A DNA stretch of 17,602 nt from assembly GCA_013698195.1 (NCBI GenBank), contig JACCVK010000273.1:1-17602 (forward strand), in the 5' to 3' direction. The notes under the pieces are model-generated. The model did no database searches. It was not told the DNA's origin and saw only the letters and a list, made by a program, of their open reading frames with translations. Origin of the DNA: Actinomycetota bacterium. GTDB taxonomy: Bacteria > Actinomycetota > Thermoleophilia > Gaiellales > Gaiellaceae. Shown one piece after another: positions 14,701-17,602 of this stretch (positions within the stretch are counted from its first letter, which is position 1; each line of letters begins with the position of its first letter). The position numbers and the translations under genes are program-made.

Positions 14701-15690
14701 TTACTTCGAACGAGCGGCGGCTCGTTTTCGGGCAGTGCGGGATGGCTTCGTCGGCGTTCGTCCGTTTGCGACTTCGCCGGTTGGCGCTTTCGGCATGCCT
14801 GCCTTCACGCGCAGCTTCTCTGCGATCTCGGCGATCTCCTCGGGCGCGTAATCGGGAGCAAAGACGGCCGGTTGGGAGGGAAGGTCGTGCGCCGGCACGC
14901 CTTCAGGCGCCTCGTCGATGACAACGAGATCCTCGCCGGTCTCGGGATGTGGACCATTGAAGACAGCCGCGAGCTCGAGGTAGTCGTTGGGCGAGAATCT
15001 GTACAGGCGCAGATGATCGCCGCGCTTGATGTGCGGCCTGCACTCCGGAATCTTCTCCGTCGGGATCCGGGGCGTTGGGAAGAGCTTCGTGAGGTCGGCG
15101 CCCGTCAAGCGCTCCACCGCTCGCGCGTAGGCGACCTGGTGGACACCGCCCCGAACGAGGAGGTACCCGGTCAGCGCGCGCGCCGCCGGATGCTCGACCA
15201 TCTCATACACCTTGAGCTTGTTGTTTCGCGCTCCGGTTTCCAGGAAGAAGTTGTGCGTCAGGTCTTCGACGAGGTCGCCTGACGAAAAGACGTAGTCACC
15301 GGTCCACGGACGCCCTTGCGAGTTCTGCGGCAGAGCACCCTGGCCGCCGGCGAGAAAGTGATGCGGATTGCCGACGCCCTTGAGAGACGCGAGTGGCGCC
15401 TTGTTGCGTCCGTTCGTCTCCGGGGTCGCGCCGGTGAGCATCGTGTTGATCGCAGCTGCGACGAGCTCGATGTGCCCGAACTCCTCGCCTGCGATGTTCG
15501 CGATCAGGTCGTAGAACGGGCGCGCGCCCTGTCGGTTTCGGAAGTTGAAAGACTGAAACGTGTAGTTCAAAAACGTGGACATTTCCCCGAAACGTCCACC
15601 CATGAGCTCTTGAACGGCCGCCGCGCCTGCCGGATCTGGTTCCGTCGGCGGGGGCAGCTCGGTAGCGATGCGGTCGATCCGTCGGATCAT
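14701..15690 (-). CDS. Manganese catalase with basic C-terminal tail
   Basis: The enzyme dismutates H2O2 at a dimanganese centre. The 329-aa protein has the four-helix ferritin-like core with ligands by family spacing: Glu36 in GRFGEMSTFLNY, Glu70 and His73 in EEFGH, Glu151 in NFFLETGARNN, and His184 in GGVHQ. The 33-residue spacing between the last two equals that of the Thermus enzyme. After the catalase domain comes an unusual tail rich in Lys, Arg, Ala, Thr and Pro (about 305-329, ending RTARKRAAARSK), which could contact DNA. The start is ATG at 15688-15690 with a strong GGAGGT Shine-Dalgarno five bases upstream. A stress-sigma-type promoter precedes it. It neighbours a YciF protein, giving a general/oxidative stress locus. 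Confidence 0.95.
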   Translation of the reverse strand: MIRRIDRIATELPPPTEPDPAGAAAVQELMGGRFGEMSTFLNYTFQSFNFRNRQGARPFYDLIANIAGEEFGHIELVAAAINTMLTGATPETNGRNKAPLASLKGVGNPHHFLAGGQGALPQNSQGRPWTGDYVFSSGDLVEDLTHNFFLETGARNNKLKVYEMVEHPAARALTGYLLVRGGVHQVAYARAVERLTGADLTKLFPTPRIPTEKIPECRPHIKRGDHLRLYRFSPNDYLELAAVFNGPHPETGEDLVVIDEAPEGVPAHDLPSQPAVFAPDYAPEEIAEIAEKLRVKAGMPKAPTGEVANGRTPTKPSRTARKRAAARSK

Positions 15691-15723
15691 CTGTTACCTC
15701 CGTGTGTTGATGGAGCGCGTGTC

Positions 15724-15748
15724 ATACCCATCTGCCTTCCGGCGAAAC
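15724..15748 (-). promoter_or_regulatory. General-stress sigma (SigB/SigF-type) promoter of Mn catalase
   Basis: The minus strand reads GTTT (15745-15748), 15 nt, then GGGTAT (15724-15729). This equals the published Mycobacterium SigF-type consensus GTTT-N15-17-GGGTAT at every defined position. The predicted start near 15717 leaves a leader of about 27 nt containing the GGAGGT ribosome-binding site. Binding by an actual stress sigma factor is inferred. Confidence 0.7.
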
Positions 15749-15767
15749 AGGACGACGTACGAGTGCG

Positions 15768-15814
15768 CAGCGAGCAGAAAGAAGGGTCCCGGTGGCTCAT
15801 GAACACCGGGACCC
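15768..15814 (-). terminator. Intrinsic terminator of the YciF-like gene
   Basis: GGGTCCCGGTG (15784-15794) and CACCGGGACCC (15804-15814) form a perfect 11-bp stem with a 9-nt loop. On the minus strand the stem is followed by TTCTTTCTGCT, a T-rich tail. It lies 34 bp past the YciF-like stop and before the Mn-catalase promoter, so the two stress genes are separate transcription units. Confidence 0.85.
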
Positions 15815-15847
15815 CTTGTTCGCGCTGACGACGAATGCCGCGCGAAA

Positions 15848-16354
15848 CTATGAGCTGACGGTCTCGGTGACCGACTCGCTGCTGATGCGAGTTGCGATCT
15901 TCTCGACTTCGCGAAGCGCTTCTTTCTCCTGCGCGAGGTTCTGGTCGAGGAGCTTGACCGCTCGATCCTCACCAAGTGCCTTCGCCATCCGGCGGAGACC
16001 CTCATAGGCGGCGATCTCGTAGTTCTCGGTGCGGGCGGCCGCGCCGAGATCAATCGAGTCTACGAGCGAAGAAGAAGCCTTCTCTATGAGCTCGTCGTGC
16101 TCCTGCTTCAGACCCTCGAAGCCGACGCACTCCTCTTCATGCGGCTCCTCGCCGAAAATGTCGAAGACCTGCTCCACGTTCGTCACGTGCTGCTTCGTCT
16201 CCTCGAGGTGGTTCTCGAGGCCGGACTTGAACTCTTCGTCTGAAACCTCTCCGATGAGTTTCGGAAGCGTCTCCTCCGCCAGGTTTCGCTCGACGTACAG
16301 GATGTCCCCGAGTTCGTGAAGGAAAAGCTCCTTGGGATTGCTGATCTCAGGCAT
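15848..16354 (-). CDS. YciF/DUF892 ferritin-like stress protein
   Basis: The 168-aa all-helical protein (MPEISNPKELFLHELGDILY) belongs to the DUF892/YciF ferritin-like family. It has LHELGDILYVERNLAEETLP at the start, HLEETKQHVTNVEQVF in the middle, and a second Glu/His-rich helix pair with ENYEIAAYEGLRRMAKALG. Members are induced by osmotic, stationary-phase and oxidative stress and form di-iron-like dimers; the exact reaction is unknown. The start at 16352-16354 has GGAGG five bases upstream. The frame is open to 16402, but the extra residues are not family-like. It has its own stress-type promoter and a terminator, and sits beside Mn catalase, a frequent partner in stress loci. Confidence 0.9.
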   Translation of the reverse strand: MPEISNPKELFLHELGDILYVERNLAEETLPKLIGEVSDEEFKSGLENHLEETKQHVTNVEQVFDIFGEEPHEEECVGFEGLKQEHDELIEKASSSLVDSIDLGAAARTENYEIAAYEGLRRMAKALGEDRAVKLLDQNLAQEKEALREVEKIATRISSESVTETVSS

Positions 16355-16385
16355 GGCGGCCTCCGTAGTAGTTGGTGCAGAGCGC

Positions 16386-16411
16386 CTACCCGTGCAGGGC
16401 ATCCACTAACC
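16386..16411 (-). promoter_or_regulatory. General-stress sigma (SigB/SigF-type) promoter of the YciF-like gene
   Basis: On the minus strand GGTTA (16407-16411), 15 nt and GGGTAG (16386-16391) match the stress-sigma consensus with one change in each box. The spacing is identical to that of the Mn-catalase promoter. The leader would be about 25 nt with a GGAGG site. Confidence 0.55.
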
Positions 16412-16465
16412 ATCGCGCGATGTCCGCTTGTAGCGGCGACCCACCGACCGCAGCGGTTCGAGTCG

Positions 16466-16612
16466 TCAGAACAGCCTGATGAACACGTTCAGCAGGATCG
16501 TGAGAAGCACCGAGAGGACGAGGGAGATCAGTAGACAACCGGGCGAGCACCCGTACACCCGCACGCGGCCGTTCCGAAACGCTCTCGGGCCGAAGAAATC
16601 GCGCGGTGCCAC
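16466..16612 (-). CDS. Short membrane protein (48 aa)
   Basis: From GTG at 16610-16612 the minus frame reads VAPRDFFGPRAFRNGRVRVY, then GCSPGCLLISLVLSVLLTIL and LNVFIRLF before TGA. It has one C-terminal transmembrane helix (about residues 26-46) after a polar head with a CSPGC motif. Codon use is typical of the region. No Shine-Dalgarno is seen. It lies 47 bp downstream of rsgA on the same strand and may share its transcript. The two cysteines at the membrane face suggest acylation or metal/thiol chemistry, which is untested. I recall similar short proteins only vaguely and assign no family. Confidence 0.6.
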   Translation of the reverse strand: MAPRDFFGPRAFRNGRVRVYGCSPGCLLISLVLSVLLTILLNVFIRLF

Positions 16613-16659
16613 GGGCGTATTTTCGACGTGTTCGAAGGGCGCAAAACCTGCTTAGCCGA

Positions 16660-17602
16660 TCACTGCTTTCCTCCGTAGCGCCGGGCGCGCCTTGACTCGC
16701 GGGTGCGCGCCCGCCAGCGGCGCTTTAGCTCGCGATGCTCGCGCGTGCCCCGCCGCGTCCTGACGGAACGGAGCTCGCGCTGGAGCTTGAGGTAGCTCGC
16801 CCAGCGCTCTCGGTCGAGCGCACCCGTCTCGAGCGCCTCGCGGATCGCACAGTCCGGCTCCGTCTCGTGGGCGCAGTCGTTGAATCGACAGGTGCTCGCG
16901 ATCTCCGCGATGTCGGCGAACGCGCTGTCGACATCTCCTTCCCACACCTGGAGCTCGCGCAACCCCGGTGTGTCCACGAGCAGCGCGCCGTTCGGCAGGA
17001 CGAGCAGCTGGCGGTGGCGCGTGGTATGTCGCCCGCGCCCGTCGTTTCGCAGGTCGCCGGTGGGCATCAGCCGCCGGCCCGCGAGGCGGTTCACGAGCGT
17101 GGACTTCCCGACGCCCGACGAGCCGAGGAGCACGAATGTGTGCCGCGGACGCAGGAGTGCCCGGAGCTCCTCGATGCCCTCGCCGGTCAGGTTGCTGACG
17201 GCGAGCACGGGAACCCCGAACCCGACCGACTCCGCCTCGGTCAGCCGGTCCGGGTCGTCGAGCAGATCGAGCTTCGTGAGGACGATGACCGGATTGGCGC
17301 CGCTGTCCCAGGCCGCAACCAGGTACCGCTCGAGCCTCCGCGGGTTGAAGTCGCCGTCGAGCCCGGTGACGAGTAGCACGGTATCGACGTTGGCGGCGAG
17401 CACGTGTTCCTCGGCCTTGAGCCAGGGCGTCTTGCGCGAGACCTTCGTCCGTCGGGGGAGAACGGCCTCGATCGCCGCCCGCTCTCCGGGTGCGTCGCAG
17501 ACGGCGACCCAGTCGCCGACCGCCGGCATACCGCCGAAGAGCTCGTCGTCGCGGAGCTTTCCGCGCGGGTGTGCGAGCCGCTCGTCGAGCTCGCTACGGA
17601 CG
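16660..17602 (-). CDS. rsgA: Ribosome small-subunit-dependent GTPase RsgA (N-terminus beyond window edge)
   Basis: RsgA is a circularly permuted GTPase that checks late 30S maturation. The visible 314 residues keep the permuted order: the end of the OB domain (PAVGDWVAVCDAPGERAAIE), G4 VLTKLDLLDD, G5 AVSNLTGEGIEEL, G1 P-loop LLGSSGVGKSTLVNRLAG, G3 DTPGLREL, then the zinc domain CRFNDCAHETEPDC. A basic helical tail ends RRARRYGGKQ. An ATG at 17529 could be mistaken for the start, but the frame is open to the window edge and the OB fold needs those upstream residues, so the gene is treated as partial. A tail fragment of a related gene lies at 13498. Confidence 0.96.
   Translation of the reverse strand, partial: VRSELDERLAHPRGKLRDDELFGGMPAVGDWVAVCDAPGERAAIEAVLPRRTKVSRKTPWLKAEEHVLAANVDTVLLVTGLDGDFNPRRLERYLVAAWDSGANPVIVLTKLDLLDDPDRLTEAESVGFGVPVLAVSNLTGEGIEELRALLRPRHTFVLLGSSGVGKSTLVNRLAGRRLMPTGDLRNDGRGRHTTRHRQLLVLPNGALLVDTPGLRELQVWEGDVDSAFADIAEIASTCRFNDCAHETEPDCAIREALETGALDRERWASYLKLQRELRSVRTRRGTREHRELKRRWRARTRESRRARRYGGKQ

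Overview
The window looks like chromosomal DNA of a high-GC Gram-positive bacterium, most likely an actinobacterium (Actinomycetota). Gene style and several small lineage-type proteins make the class Thermoleophilia/Gaiellales my best guess. That placement is an inference from sequence character, not a database result. Housekeeping genes are intact (tig-clpP-clpX, a tRNA-Leu, a tRNA-Arg, rsgA at the right edge). Several genes start with GTG and have a -10-like hexamer just upstream and no Shine-Dalgarno, which suggests leaderless transcripts.

Left part (1-6.4 kb): a DUF4242 protein cut by the left edge, a berberine-bridge-type FAD oxidoreductase, and the protein quality-control cluster tig-clpP-clpX, all on the minus strand. 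A monomeric-sarcosine-oxidase-type flavoenzyme diverges from tig on the plus strand, followed by a minus-strand tRNA-Leu(UAG). Next (6.4-8.5 kb) come a small minus-strand membrane protein and a plus-strand operon: a 74-aa membrane protein, a YdjM-like membrane hydrolase, and a membrane domain fused to the last ~60 residues of an HD-GYP domain (an apparent internal deletion).

Middle (8.5-13.9 kb): a tRNA-Arg(UCG) gene is followed by two more copies of its 3' half (44 bp, starting in the anticodon loop) at 11729 and 13765. This is the signature of integrative elements stacked in a tRNA gene. The two intervals (about 3.2 and 2.0 kb) carry no integrase or transposase. They hold decayed genes (a ParB-like protein broken in three frames, a second DNA-binding-type fragment, a zinc-knuckle tail, a beta-propeller with three frameshifts, an rsgA 3' fragment) and a few intact ones (an MFS exporter, an excalibur-like secreted protein, a 97-aa hypothetical). 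Pairs of 12-bp-period GGGGCAAC repeats near both ends of the first interval look like integrase arm sites. Just beyond the third repeat lies a receiver-domain fragment.

Right part (14.1-17.6 kb): a VOC protein, then minus-strand stress genes. The manganese catalase and the YciF/DUF892 ferritin-like protein each have their own promoter resembling the general-stress sigma-B/sigma-F class with identical 15-nt spacing (GTTT-N15-GGGTAT and GGTTA-N15-GGGTAG). A T-tailed terminator separates them. A 48-aa membrane protein and the ribosome-assembly GTPase RsgA (cut by the right edge) follow. The most interesting features are the degenerating tRNA-Arg island and the paired stress promoters.
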